Assembly: GCA_035528905.1 (NCBI GenBank)
Contig: DATKXU010000013.1
Location: 1-38,751, forward strand
Direction: 5' to 3'
DNA length: 38,751 bases
Origin: DATKXU01 sp035528905
GTDB lineage: Bacteria; Armatimonadota; UBA5829; DTJY01
Numbering within the stretch: position 1 is the stretch's first letter; every line of letters begins with the position of its first letter. Position numbers and translations under genes: made by a program. Below the pieces are notes generated by a model. It made no database searches. It saw nothing but the letters and a program-made list of their open reading frames with translations, and was not told where the DNA came from. Of this stretch, positions 1 to 7,759 are shown piece after piece.

Positions 1-2
1 CA

Positions 3-392
3 TGTGAGGGAGATTCTGCCTTCCAGCCAACGTATTCGCTGGACATGCCGATCAAGGAGAAGGTGCTGGCAATCGCGCGCGACTTCTACGGCGCGGACGG
101 CGCGGCCTTCAGCCCGGCCGCCGAGGAGCAAATCGGCCAGATCGAGTCGCTCGGATTCGGGAGGCTGCCGATCTGCATCGCCAAGACGCAGAAGTCGCTA
201 TCCGACGCCCCGAAGCTCTTCGGCCGTCCGAGGGGCTACCAGATCAGTGTACGAGAGGCGAGGGTCAGCGCTGGAGCGGGATTTGTGGTCGTCTATGCGG
301 GCAATATCATGACGATGCCCGGCCTGCCGAAAGTGCCCGCCGCCACCAGGATCAGCCTCTCCCCCACCGGCGAAATCTACGGGTTGTTCTGA
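3..392 (+). CDS. fhs: Formate--tetrahydrofolate ligase, C-terminal part (5' end outside window)
   Basis: The gene is open from the left edge to a stop at 390-392, giving about 129 residues. The translation matches the C-terminal end of formyltetrahydrofolate synthetase. It has an internal stretch like DMPIKEKVLAIARDFYGADG, then VREARVSAGAGFVVVYAG, then the family-typical MTMPGLPKVPAA and a closing GEIYGLF. Fhs condenses formate with tetrahydrofolate using ATP to give 10-formyl-THF, in cytosolic one-carbon metabolism (purines, formyl-Met, or the methyl branch of the Wood-Ljungdahl pathway). The P-loop and N-terminal domain lie upstream of the window. The ATG at 45 is an internal methionine, not the start. 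The gene converges with the membrane-protein gene ending at 517. Confidence 0.93.
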   Translation, partial: CEGDSAFQPTYSLDMPIKEKVLAIARDFYGADGAAFSPAAEEQIGQIESLGFGRLPICIAKTQKSLSDAPKLFGRPRGYQISVREARVSAGAGFVVVYAGNIMTMPGLPKVPAATRISLSPTGEIYGLF

Positions 393-442
393 GCAGTCCC
401 CGACGTGGAGGCGTCTCCGAACGCCCACCTGACAACCTGGCG

Positions 443-478
443 TGTAGAGACAATCGGCGCTTGGAAGCGCCTCCTACA
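443..478. repeat. Palindromic hairpin between convergent genes
   Basis: A perfect inverted core GGCGCTT/AAGCGCC is flanked by outer arms TGTAG and CTACA, giving a stem-loop in the gap between fhs and the convergent gene ending at 517. No T-run follows on either strand, so it resembles a REP-type palindrome more than a classical intrinsic terminator. It could still end transcription or protect the fhs mRNA 3' end. Confidence 0.5.
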
Positions 479-516
479 AGGGGAGGGTAAAGGCCACGTG
501 GCAGCGGCGGCCGGCC

Positions 517-921
517 TCACTCTTTCGAGAAGACGTAGCCGAAAGGTATGGCGATCAGGTCTCCGATGATGTAGGTTGCGAATACCACCGCGAGCGGTAT
601 CCCGTAGGCCGGCAGCCGTCCTGCCACCAACAGAGGCAGAATGACGCCGACGAGCCACACCGACTTGTAGGCGAGCTGCAGTAGCAGCACAGGCGCGAAC
701 TTGAGCGGGGACCGCAGGCCTAATACCGACAGAATCGCGAATGCGACGTAAACGCTGCCGTTGATCCCGAATACGATCGGATCTTCGCGGGGAAACCCAA
801 GCACCGATTGCACCAGCTTGGGGACGAAAACCATCCCCAGTCCCAAAGCTCCCGCTCCGATGATGGTGTAGAAGTACATGAACCTCAGCCAACCCCAGCG
901 AACTTTGATGGCTTCACGCAT
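517..921 (-). CDS. Small four-helix integral membrane protein, function unknown
   Basis: The 134-residue protein starts at the ATG ending at 921, with an SD GAGGAGG 8 nt upstream. Four hydrophobic segments are visible, at about residues 14-34, 52-72, 76-101 and 106-131. Short charged loops include the phrase GFPREDP after the first helix. The charge pattern (MREAIKVRWGW at the N-terminus) suggests a cytoplasmic N-terminus. I do not recognise the family and see no catalytic motif. The gene lies downstream of another small membrane protein on the same strand (1069-1383), with about 150 bp between them, so co-transcription is possible. Confidence 0.75.
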   Translation of the reverse strand: MREAIKVRWGWLRFMYFYTIIGAGALGLGMVFVPKLVQSVLGFPREDPIVFGINGSVYVAFAILSVLGLRSPLKFAPVLLLQLAYKSVWLVGVILPLLVAGRLPAYGIPLAVVFATYIIGDLIAIPFGYVFSKE

Positions 922-1068
922 TGGCTTGCCTCCTCCAGATCGGTCGTCTTTCCCTCTCAGTCGGCAAGGGCGCAGGCGAGCCCAAGAATCACGCCTTGGG
1001 TGTGCGTGCCTCCGTGTTTCACCGATGCAATTGAGAGGCCGACCGTCCGATGCTTTCTGCTGCGGTGC

Positions 1069-1383
1069 CTAAGCGGAGCCCTTCGGCCCACCTTTTTCCC
1101 GCATCGCGGCGAGGCGACCGTTCGCCCAGCTGACTATCGGTATCAGCGCGATGAAGAACAGGGACACCGCAGCGTAAAGCAGGATTTCATACAATGGTGG
1201 CGAAACTACGCGGGCAATCAGCAGCACAAACAGCACCATTACCATTAGAATGAGGACTGCCACCATGCCGGTTCCCAGCCTTACGACGAACTTTCGTGCA
1301 GCGGGCGTCGTCGCCGCGCCGCCGAGCGCGATCATTATGACTGCGACGCTCACTACACTGGGTACCACGTCAATGGTATGCAT
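1069..1383 (-). CDS. Small membrane protein with three predicted helices, function unknown
   Basis: This is a 104-residue protein. The ATG at 1383 is preceded by AAAGGAGA at about 8 nt. Three hydrophobic helices lie at about 8-25, 37-57 and 66-87, with a short basic tail (REKGGPKGSA) probably facing the cytoplasm. Upstream on the minus strand there is a TATAAT at 1446-1441 with no convincing -35 box, and a small GCCTGC/GCAGGC hairpin in the presumed leader at 1412-1430. No family was recognised. Small size and good codon and SD quality favour a real gene, while the role is unknown. Confidence 0.7.
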   Translation of the reverse strand: MHTIDVVPSVVSVAVIMIALGGAATTPAARKFVVRLGTGMVAVLILMVMVLFVLLIARVVSPPLYEILLYAAVSLFFIALIPIVSWANGRLAAMREKGGPKGSA

Positions 1384-1495
1384 GATTCTTCTCCTTTCGG
1401 CCTGTAGGCTTGCCTGCCCTCAAAGCAGGCTGCCAACATTATTATACTACAAAACAGAAGGGCTGTTCCGTTTGCCAACGGCCAAAATAGTGCAA

Positions 1496-2674
1496 TCAGC
1501 CGCCGATACGCCGCAGGAGATCGCGGCCGAACGGGACCATTTCCCCGTTGGGAAAGCGCCGTTCCATTTCGCAGAGGCAGGATCGAGCGGTCGCGGCGTC
1601 CTTGAACACGTTCCAGGAGCAGAGCGCCATGCGGTATAGGGCAGCCTCTGTCTCAGGGGCCGTTGGCTGCTTGTCCGATATCAGCCGGTACAGGTGAATC
1701 GCCCTATCCGGGTCGCCTGAGCGTTCCATTAGCCCGGCCAGACGCAGGAGATGCACCGGCTGGTAGATGCCGGAGTTCCCGTGAAGATCAACCAGGTAGT
1801 AGGCGACAAGCCCAGGATCCTTATCAATCAACGCCTGACCGGCCTGCGACATCACCGTGTGTATCGCAGAGTGTTGACAGAGCCGGAGAGCGGGGGAGAT
1901 CATTGCGCGAATCAGTTCTGGATTGCACGGGTCTGCCTCCGCCATGGCTTGGAGCGCGTGCAGAGGCATATTTGAGAGGTCTCCCGCATCCGCTTGGATG
2001 GCTTTGGCTTCGGAAAGGGCCTCGGTGTCCCTCTTGGTTCGCATCGCCAGGCACATCAGCGCGCCCGCGAAGCCTCCTCCAACGTGAGCAAAGTTCGCCA
2101 CTCCGCCGCTGATCCCCGCTGAGCCGTACAGAACGCCCTCCGCCAGGTCCATCAGCAAGTACAGGCCGACGATCCAGATGGCCTTAACTTCCCATACCCC
2201 GCGCAGGTACCAGTAGATGCAATAGTAGACGCAAACCGTGCTCCAGGAGTAGAGATACCAGTAGGCTCCTACAACGCCCATGATGCATCCCGATGCGCCG
2301 ATGCCGGGCCGTGGACCGCCCATGAAGACGGAGTCTAGTCCCCCTTGCAGCACGTCGCCGACCAGACCGGCGGCGAAGTACACGCCCAGATAGCGGGGGA
2401 TGCGCAGTCTATCCTCCACCGGTCGGCCGAACACCCATAGAAACAGCATATTACCGATGATATGGAACGGGTCCCCGTGCAGGAATGCCGCCGTGATGAA
2501 GTTGATAAACGGAGATACGCCGAATGTGTACGCGTAGCGCCTTACCACGTCTTCCCGGATTGCTAAGAACGAATCGGTCGTGAGTGCGTACACGATGACG
2601 TTGGCGATGATGATGCCTAAGGTGGCGAACGGGAAGTGCTTAGTCGGATTCTTCACACGGTATGGAATGAGCAT
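1496..2674 (-). CDS. Rhomboid-family intramembrane serine protease with C-terminal helical repeat extension
   Basis: Predicted intramembrane serine protease of 392 residues. The start at 2674 was chosen over an upstream ATG because GAGGGG lies 9 nt before it and family members begin this way (MLIPYRVKNP). Rhomboid hallmarks are present: HGDPFHIIGNMLFLW (residues 66-80, with the helix-2 His and Asn), then GIGASG with the nucleophile Ser128, and FAHVGGGFAG with the base His197. This forms the Ser-His dyad inside the membrane. At least six hydrophobic segments run to about residue 212. The remaining 180 residues are soluble and alpha-helical, with TPR-like phrases (GDPDRAIHLYRLISD). The extension may bind substrates or partners. 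The gene is divergent from the 2.7-3.5 kb region. Confidence 0.9.
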   Translation of the reverse strand: MLIPYRVKNPTKHFPFATLGIIIANVIVYALTTDSFLAIREDVVRRYAYTFGVSPFINFITAAFLHGDPFHIIGNMLFLWVFGRPVEDRLRIPRYLGVYFAAGLVGDVLQGGLDSVFMGGPRPGIGASGCIMGVVGAYWYLYSWSTVCVYYCIYWYLRGVWEVKAIWIVGLYLLMDLAEGVLYGSAGISGGVANFAHVGGGFAGALMCLAMRTKRDTEALSEAKAIQADAGDLSNMPLHALQAMAEADPCNPELIRAMISPALRLCQHSAIHTVMSQAGQALIDKDPGLVAYYLVDLHGNSGIYQPVHLLRLAGLMERSGDPDRAIHLYRLISDKQPTAPETEAALYRMALCSWNVFKDAATARSCLCEMERRFPNGEMVPFGRDLLRRIGG

Positions 2675-2752
2675 GGAGATATGCCCCTCGGCTCTTCCGA
2701 AACACCTGCTCAATACCTTTGATGCGCCATCTATTCTAAGATTTCCTTCGCA

Positions 2753-2992
2753 ATGATTGATGGATCGTCCATGGCAATTGATTCAGGGCTTGCCTGGAGT
2801 GCCTATCAGGCCATAAAGCATCTCGCCGATGGTATCGGTTCGGTGGGTCAGGAGCTTGAACGGAGGATTTCGGCCAGGGCGCGGATGTGGTCGGGAACCG
2901 TCGAGAAGGACCGCCTTGCTGCGTTAGGTGAAGCTCAGAAAATCCAAGATTCCGGCCTTTCGCGTCCGTCCTTTGACTGTGCCGGCGGCTAG
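2753..2992 (+). CDS. Possible small helical protein, doubtful
   Basis: This is a 79-codon reading frame beginning ATGATTGATGG in the gap between the rhomboid gene and the TPR gene. The middle (about residues 15-65) reads as a plausible amphipathic helical protein (HLADGIGSVGQELERRIS). There is no SD before the ATG, and the last 13 codons run into the duplicated 3'-end sequence that starts at 2952. If the reading is real, it may be the truncated N-terminal part of a gene cut by that duplication. It could equally be chance coding. Confidence 0.25.
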   Translation: MIDGSSMAIDSGLAWSAYQAIKHLADGIGSVGQELERRISARARMWSGTVEKDRLAALGEAQKIQDSGLSRPSFDCAGG

Positions 2993-3143
2993 AACATCGG
3001 CTTGCCGTTTACCTTGAGCTCCAGGATATTGAACTCGGTGCTGTGTACGGAGGTGAGCTGCATCTTGAAGCCGGGGGCGAATTGGGTCGCTCTGAAAATG
3101 TATTCTGTCTTGTCCGGCCGCATCATCTCCCGCGCGCCGGGCG
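2952..3143 (-). pseudogene. Truncated second copy of the 3' end of the 7760-8501 gene
   Basis: About 190 bp match 7723-7912, offset by 4771 bp in the same orientation, with roughly a dozen mismatches by eye. The copy keeps the last 47 or so codons, the stop codon (TAG at 2991-2989) and about 37 bp beyond it. The encoded tail MRPDKTEYIFRATQF through VNGKPMF is nearly identical to the intact gene. Upstream (above 3143) the homology stops abruptly and no start or SD is seen. The two copies bracket the TPR, NlpC/P60 and beta-propeller genes. This is a dead fragment of a partial duplication, or the scar of an insertion at the 3' end of the parent gene. Confidence 0.8.
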
Positions 3144-3380
3144 TGGAGATATCGCCCCGTGGTAGCCACAGACGAGTGCCCCAGGGTAACCTGCAGCAGG
3201 CAGCCCTACGCGCCACCAGGATCGATTCTGACACGAGTAGCCCGCCCAAGCGGAACCCTCTTCCGCAAGATATCGAGCACTCTGAGTGCTTAGATCCTTG
3301 ACCTGAGCGCGCTGCGGCCGACGCGTATCTTATGGCGGATGTTGTTTGTGGGCCGAAGATAGGATGCTCAAAAAAAAGGC

Positions 3381-3408
3381 TTGACATCCGTCTTAGAACT
3401 GGTAGAAT
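3381..3408 (+). promoter_or_regulatory. Sigma70-type promoter for the TPR lipoprotein gene
   Basis: TTGACA (3381-3386), a 16-nt spacer, then TAGAAT (3403-3408), following an A-tract (3370-3377) that may act as an UP-like element. Transcription from about 3415 would give an mRNA leader of roughly 245 nt before the chosen start at 3659. Within the leader, an in-frame ATG at 3497 could give a longer but less convincing N-terminus. Nothing else was recognised in 3144-3658. Confidence 0.65.
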
Positions 3409-3658
3409 AAGAAAAACTGGGATTATCAAGTAGTGGATGTGGTTACCAGGCACTTACTCTTAGCCTTCGGGCATACCGCACTATCTTCCAATAAGGATGT
3501 GCGACGCATGGGGAGAAGGTCTTGGTTACGGGAAGCTCTGGAAAGCGCCAGTGTCCTATCCGGCACGGCGCACGCGCACGTCACCCCTTTACTTTGGTTT
3601 ACTCTCCTATGAAAACATGAGGGCCATACACGCTCAGAGGAGATCAGGGGATATCGCG

Positions 3659-5209
3659 ATGAGACGTTTACACACTAGAATGCTTGCAAGATCACTTCTT
3701 GTGGCTACGCTCCTTGTCTTGGGCTGCGGTCTTGCAGGCAGTCAAACACGCCCGCAGGGCCAGAAGGCGCCTTCGCAAAAGGGACACGAGGCACTGCGGA
3801 AAGTCATACAGAGCGCGAGGAAGAACCTGTCAAGCGCCTACGTTTTGGGAGACCTCATCCGGTACGAGTGCATCCTTGTGCGGGCCATCGCCTGCGCTTC
3901 GGGGTACGGCGCAGCCGTAGAGGAGGCCGAGAAGCTGCGAGAATCAGCAGAGCAGGCTCGGCCTGAGAGCAAAGAGGAGCTGGCGGCCCTGGACAAGCTG
4001 ATCGCCGAGATGAAGGATGCCCGGGCCGGGTCTCCACAGGCAGCATCTGAGCAGAGGGAGATCATCCGGAAAAACTATGAAGAGATTATCCACAAGAGCC
4101 CAGGCACTGACAAGGCGGCGGAGGCCGCCTTGCAGATCGCCAGGTTGACGGAGGAGTATGGCGGTCGCCAGGAAGCACTCACCGCGTACCGGCAGGTGGT
4201 CAAAGAGTATACGAAGAGCACCGTAGACTTCAAGGCCAGGGGCGCAGTTGCCAGAATATACGAAAGGTCCGGTGAACGGGAGAACGCGAAAGGGGTATGG
4301 GCTCGGGCAGCGCTTGCCTTCGCGCATAAGGATCATGGCAGGAGTGCGGTAGCCCGCCTAAAGAAGCTCTACGCCGAGGACAAGGAGTACACCACGGGAG
4401 CAAAAGTCCTGAGTGACCTGGCGCGAGCCTGTCCTCACATACCTTCTCAAACGGCAGCAGAGGCGATGCTTGCGGCGGGCCAGCTTCTTGAAAGGCAGGA
4501 AGAGTTTGACGGAGCGCTCGCTGCATACCGTGAGGCGATCAGGCGTGAGCCCAGCGAAAACAGCATCCAGGGGGTGCGGGCGATCAAGAACATGTGCGTT
4601 GCTGGCAATAAGCCGGAGCAGGCGATCCGAGAGCTGGTAAAGATAGTGACACTGTATCCAAACACCGAGGCAGCGGCACGCGCTGAACTCTACATGGGCG
4701 AAGTCTACCAGAGCCAGGGGAAGTTGGACCTGGCGGAAAAGGCGTTTCTGGCGGTCATACGTAAGTGCTACTCAAGCAAAGAGCGCAAGAAAGCTGCCTT
4801 CAAGCTGACCGCCATATTCTATGCGAGAGCAGATGTCTGTCGGGCAAAGATGGATCGGCTCGGCGAGCTTGCGGCGTTGCGGGCGGCATACCCACTTGAT
4901 CCTGACGAAGCCAAGAAAGGGGTGAGGCTGCTCAGAACCGTCTCCATCCTGACGAGTCTGGGCCGTTACAGCGATGCCCAGGCATGCCTGCGCTCGATAC
5001 TGAATAATCCCTCCGATGAGCTTGATCCGCTTCGGGAGGCCGCCCAGTACAAGGAAGCGCAGATCTACTGCAGATCCGGCGATCGCAAGACGGCCCTTCA
5101 GCTTCTGAAGAACATAGTATCGACTTGTCAGAGTGGTAGCGTCAGGGACAAAGCGGAGCGCCTGACAAAGGAGATAGAGTTGGAAGCCGCTGCCTCTACC
5201 AATAGGTAG
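3659..5209 (+). CDS. TPR-repeat lipoprotein
   Basis: Predicted envelope-anchored tetratricopeptide-repeat protein of 516 residues. The start at 3659 (MRRLHTRMLARSLLV) gives a basic n-region, a hydrophobic h-region and a lipobox-like VLGC, so lipid attachment is likely. An in-frame ATG at 3497 would bury this signal behind 54 residues. AGGGG lies about 8 nt before the chosen ATG. The mature part is wholly alpha-helical, with repeated TPR phrases such as AALQIARLTEEYGGRQEALTA and ARAELYMGEVYQSQGKLDLA. These resemble outer-membrane YbgF/BamD-type scaffolds. There are no enzymatic motifs. The role is probably protein-protein scaffolding in the periplasm. It is the first of three plus-strand genes for exported proteins flanked by the 4771-bp direct repeat. 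Confidence 0.85.
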   Translation: MRRLHTRMLARSLLVATLLVLGCGLAGSQTRPQGQKAPSQKGHEALRKVIQSARKNLSSAYVLGDLIRYECILVRAIACASGYGAAVEEAEKLRESAEQARPESKEELAALDKLIAEMKDARAGSPQAASEQREIIRKNYEEIIHKSPGTDKAAEAALQIARLTEEYGGRQEALTAYRQVVKEYTKSTVDFKARGAVARIYERSGERENAKGVWARAALAFAHKDHGRSAVARLKKLYAEDKEYTTGAKVLSDLARACPHIPSQTAAEAMLAAGQLLERQEEFDGALAAYREAIRREPSENSIQGVRAIKNMCVAGNKPEQAIRELVKIVTLYPNTEAAARAELYMGEVYQSQGKLDLAEKAFLAVIRKCYSSKERKKAAFKLTAIFYARADVCRAKMDRLGELAALRAAYPLDPDEAKKGVRLLRTVSILTSLGRYSDAQACLRSILNNPSDELDPLREAAQYKEAQIYCRSGDRKTALQLLKNIVSTCQSGSVRDKAERLTKEIELEAAASTNR

Positions 5210-5601
5210 GAAGCGTCGCGTGTAAAATATGGCCGATTTCGACAGTAATCCCCTCACCTCTACACTGGGGAGAGGGGCTGAATGGCGCAAGAAAACTTGG
5301 AGGTGCCCGTGCTTCACCATACTCCTCTCCAAGCGTACAAGGTGTGTCTATGTATACCCTGGAGGAAAAACTCAGTGTTATTCCGGGAACAGCTGAGAGC
5401 ATCGGGAAGAATGGAAGAAGCTGGGATGGATGCAAGGTAAGATCTTGACGGGCAACGAAGTTGCAGCCGAAAGGGGGGTCATTTCCTAACAGACTTGTCC
5501 AAAATCGAATTTTGAAAGGGATTCCCAAATCCGACAGGGGGATCCTGTGCTAGACACGCGATGGTGGTATCCAAGAAATGATCGGGAAAAGGAGGTCTGC
5601 A
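5210..5601 (+). other. Structured 392-bp intergenic leader upstream of the NlpC/P60 gene
   Basis: No gene is seen here. A hairpin CCCCTC (5250-5255) with GAGGGG (5272-5277) follows the TPR stop and may end that transcript. A second perfect 7-bp stem pairs CTTGGAG (5296-5302) with CTCCAAG (5327-5333). Purine-rich single-stranded-looking sequence and a GGGCAACG..TTGC loop (about 5449-5464) follow. AAAATCGAATTTT near 5500-5512 is a further small hairpin. I could not find a good sigma70 promoter. NlpC/P60 genes are often controlled by structured leaders, but I could not match this one to a known riboswitch consensus. Confidence 0.35.
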
Positions 5602-6420
5602 ATGACGTACTTTCGAACCTACAGCGTGAGGCCCGCAAGTTTGCTCACAGGGGTGCTGGTACTCGCCTCATTGGCGATGAGCACGAAGCCTGCTGCTACT
5701 TGCGTCGGGGTAGTGTTGGAAATGCTCGTTCCTCCAGAGGATGAGACAACTCAATACGTGGGTAGCACAAGTGGGACCGAGGAAAACCGATGGTTTTATA
5801 AGGCCTTTGTCGTAGGGACCACTCCTTCGACTGATGGCCTGACCGTTACGGTGCATTTGAACGCCGAGACGGCTACTGCTTCTGGGTTGGGATCCGGAAC
5901 CTATACGACCGGTAACTGGGACGTTACGAAGAAGCGTAGCCCGGGAACAGTATACGCGACAGCGCCGGGTGCGGAAGCCTCGGGGGACGCGACGATCCAT
6001 TGGAAGAAAAACCGCCAGCTCATCACATGTGCGCCCGATTTCATCGGCCATCCTTATGTATGGAACGCAAACGGTCCTGACGCTTTCGACTGCTCTGGAT
6101 TTCAATACTGGTTGTACAAGTTCGTCGGCGTCGACAACACCGACAGGACCGCCCAGGGATTCTATGATGCCTCCGACCACCCCAGCGAAGCAAATCTCCT
6201 CCCAGGGGACTGGATATTCTTCGATTGGGGCAGCAGTCCTCCTAGTAGCTCGTCAATCGATCACACCGGAGTGTACGAAACGACCTCGGGAGGCTGGAAG
6301 GTCATGATACATGCTGCGAATCCTGATGATGATGTCGAGCGAAGGACTTTCACCCAGTACTATGAGGATCATAGCGATGGTCTCTACGGAGAGCTTTATG
6401 GCACAAACGAACGCTTCTAA
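5602..6420 (+). CDS. Secreted NlpC/P60-family peptidase
   Basis: Likely exported cell-wall hydrolase (gamma-D-Glu/diamino-acid endopeptidase type) of 272 residues. The ATG at 5602 has a perfect AGGAGG 6 nt upstream. A signal peptide covers about residues 1-33, ending near PAATC. A beta-rich region of about 100 residues precedes the catalytic domain. The NlpC/P60 domain starts around residue 140: HPYVWNANGPDAFDCSGF carries the nucleophile Cys164, LLPGDWIFFDW is the conserved strand, and SIDHTGVYE supplies the catalytic His221. The third polar residue is probably His237 in MIHAAN. A single peptidase domain without an SH3 or LysM binding domain is visible. It sits between the TPR lipoprotein and a membrane-anchored propeller-like protein. 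Confidence 0.88.
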   Translation: MTYFRTYSVRPASLLTGVLVLASLAMSTKPAATCVGVVLEMLVPPEDETTQYVGSTSGTEENRWFYKAFVVGTTPSTDGLTVTVHLNAETATASGLGSGTYTTGNWDVTKKRSPGTVYATAPGAEASGDATIHWKKNRQLITCAPDFIGHPYVWNANGPDAFDCSGFQYWLYKFVGVDNTDRTAQGFYDASDHPSEANLLPGDWIFFDWGSSPPSSSSIDHTGVYETTSGGWKVMIHAANPDDDVERRTFTQYYEDHSDGLYGELYGTNERF

Positions 6421-6568
6421 CAAATTGGTTTACTGCGCCACTATTGGTGGGATGTAAGGATCGGGAACCGGAAATATGACGATAGTACATGCTAATCAGC
6501 CTAGAGAATAAAGTTAGCATCTACTGTGCTTGTGAGTGTCTTGGCATACCCATACAAGGAGGATAACC

Positions 6569-7657
6569 ATGGCAAACAGAGGATCGAAAAGAGCGTTGGC
6601 GGTGCTGTTCGTGGTTGGCATAGCGGTCATTGTTATGCTTTCCATGCTGACTGCAGCCGACATGAATGTGGCTCGGCTGGCTGACCAGCCGCGAGTGGAT
6701 GTAGTACTCGACCTGCCTTACGGCAGCGGATCTGGTTCAGTGGGGGCAACGAAAGTAGGGGAACCGGACACCAGTGCTCCGCCCTATTGTCCTGAGATGT
6801 TTCAGATGACGAGCGATGGGACACTCTGGGTGCTCGACACCGTCAACTCGCGCGTTCTTGCGTTCAAGGACGGCAAACAGTCGGCTGAGATATCCACACT
6901 TGAGTTAAAGAAACGCCCATCACTCTTCGGGGTCACTCGTGATGCCGTCTGGATCAAAAAAGCCGCTAATCTCAAAGAGAAAGGTCCAGTGTTTTCTCTA
7001 CTGCGTTATGATCGAATCAGCTTAGCATGGGAGACGGTCAAGCTTGAACTACCGGGCGGGGCGCAGCTTGACCCTCTGAGGATCATGCCACTCGGGGCGC
7101 AGGAGACCGCGCTTCTGATCACTGGGATGCAGTATCCGGCTGATATTCCTGGCAGCGCTGTGAACGCCAGCATCGTGCTGGATCAGAAAGGCAACGTGGT
7201 TGCAGTTCAGCAAGACGGTACTTCCATCCCAGCAGCGGACGCCAGCGTTTGGCGTTTCAGGGCGACTGACACCACGCTACCGGCCGAGCTCCCGTTTGTC
7301 CTCGACAAATACAACTCGCAGAGCGAGAAGTGGGAAACCGTTGCTCAAGGAGCTTTGCCCCGGCGTGCAGAGCTATCTCGGTTGAGAGAAAAAGCGCTTA
7401 CTCTACCAGTAGGGATGGATGAGCAGGGCAGAGCTGTAGTAATACTCTTTGAGGGAAAGCCACTTTCCCAACGGTTCATCCGTATAGCACCTTCAGGAGC
7501 GGTAGCTAATGCTGTGACATTGGAGGAACTCGGTTACGATTCCGCTCCGCTTGGCAAGTACTTCGCTGCGTCGCACTATCAGGTTTTGCCCGACGGCAGC
7601 GTCCTGGCGCAGTATGCAAACCCGGAGCGCTACCGCATAATACGTATCTACTTTTAG
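6569..7657 (+). CDS. Membrane-anchored or secreted beta-propeller-like (NHL-type) protein
   Basis: 362-residue protein. The start at 6569 is preceded by AAGGAGG 6 nt upstream, which rules out the ATG-like start 11 codons earlier. Residues 9-33 form a hydrophobic signal anchor or signal peptide (LAVLFVVGIAVIVMLSML). The rest is beta-rich, with one clear NHL-like blade, MTSDGTLWVLDTVNSRVLAF, and further strand-turn phrases such as VGMDEQGRAVVI and VLPDGSVLAQY. This suggests a six-bladed propeller facing outside. No catalytic motif is seen. It lies 148 bp after the NlpC/P60 gene, and a TGCTAA/TTAGCA stem occurs in the gap. A role in binding wall or surface ligands together with its two neighbours is inference. 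Confidence 0.75.
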   Translation: MANRGSKRALAVLFVVGIAVIVMLSMLTAADMNVARLADQPRVDVVLDLPYGSGSGSVGATKVGEPDTSAPPYCPEMFQMTSDGTLWVLDTVNSRVLAFKDGKQSAEISTLELKKRPSLFGVTRDAVWIKKAANLKEKGPVFSLLRYDRISLAWETVKLELPGGAQLDPLRIMPLGAQETALLITGMQYPADIPGSAVNASIVLDQKGNVVAVQQDGTSIPAADASVWRFRATDTTLPAELPFVLDKYNSQSEKWETVAQGALPRRAELSRLREKALTLPVGMDEQGRAVVILFEGKPLSQRFIRIAPSGAVANAVTLEELGYDSAPLGKYFAASHYQVLPDGSVLAQYANPERYRIIRIYF

Positions 7658-7759
7658 GGATACTGCAGCTCGCTTCTCCTGCAAGCAAGTGAAAGATGCA
7701 GTTGGTAGCCGCAGGCTGAAGCCCGGCCTTTCGTGCCCGTCCTTTGGCTGTGCCGGCAG

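Noticed and set aside
443..478. Intrinsic terminator after fhs
   Set aside because: A good stem exists, but no T-run follows on either strand; recorded as a palindromic hairpin instead.
3497..3658. Upstream in-frame extension of the TPR lipoprotein
   Set aside because: It would put 54 unremarkable residues before a good signal peptide and lipobox; the start at 3659 fits better.
5380..5500. c-di-AMP (ydaO) riboswitch upstream of the NlpC/P60 gene
   Set aside because: A few words resemble the consensus, but the GGTGAATC and CAGCTAACCTCGTA elements are absent; kept only as an unassigned structured leader.
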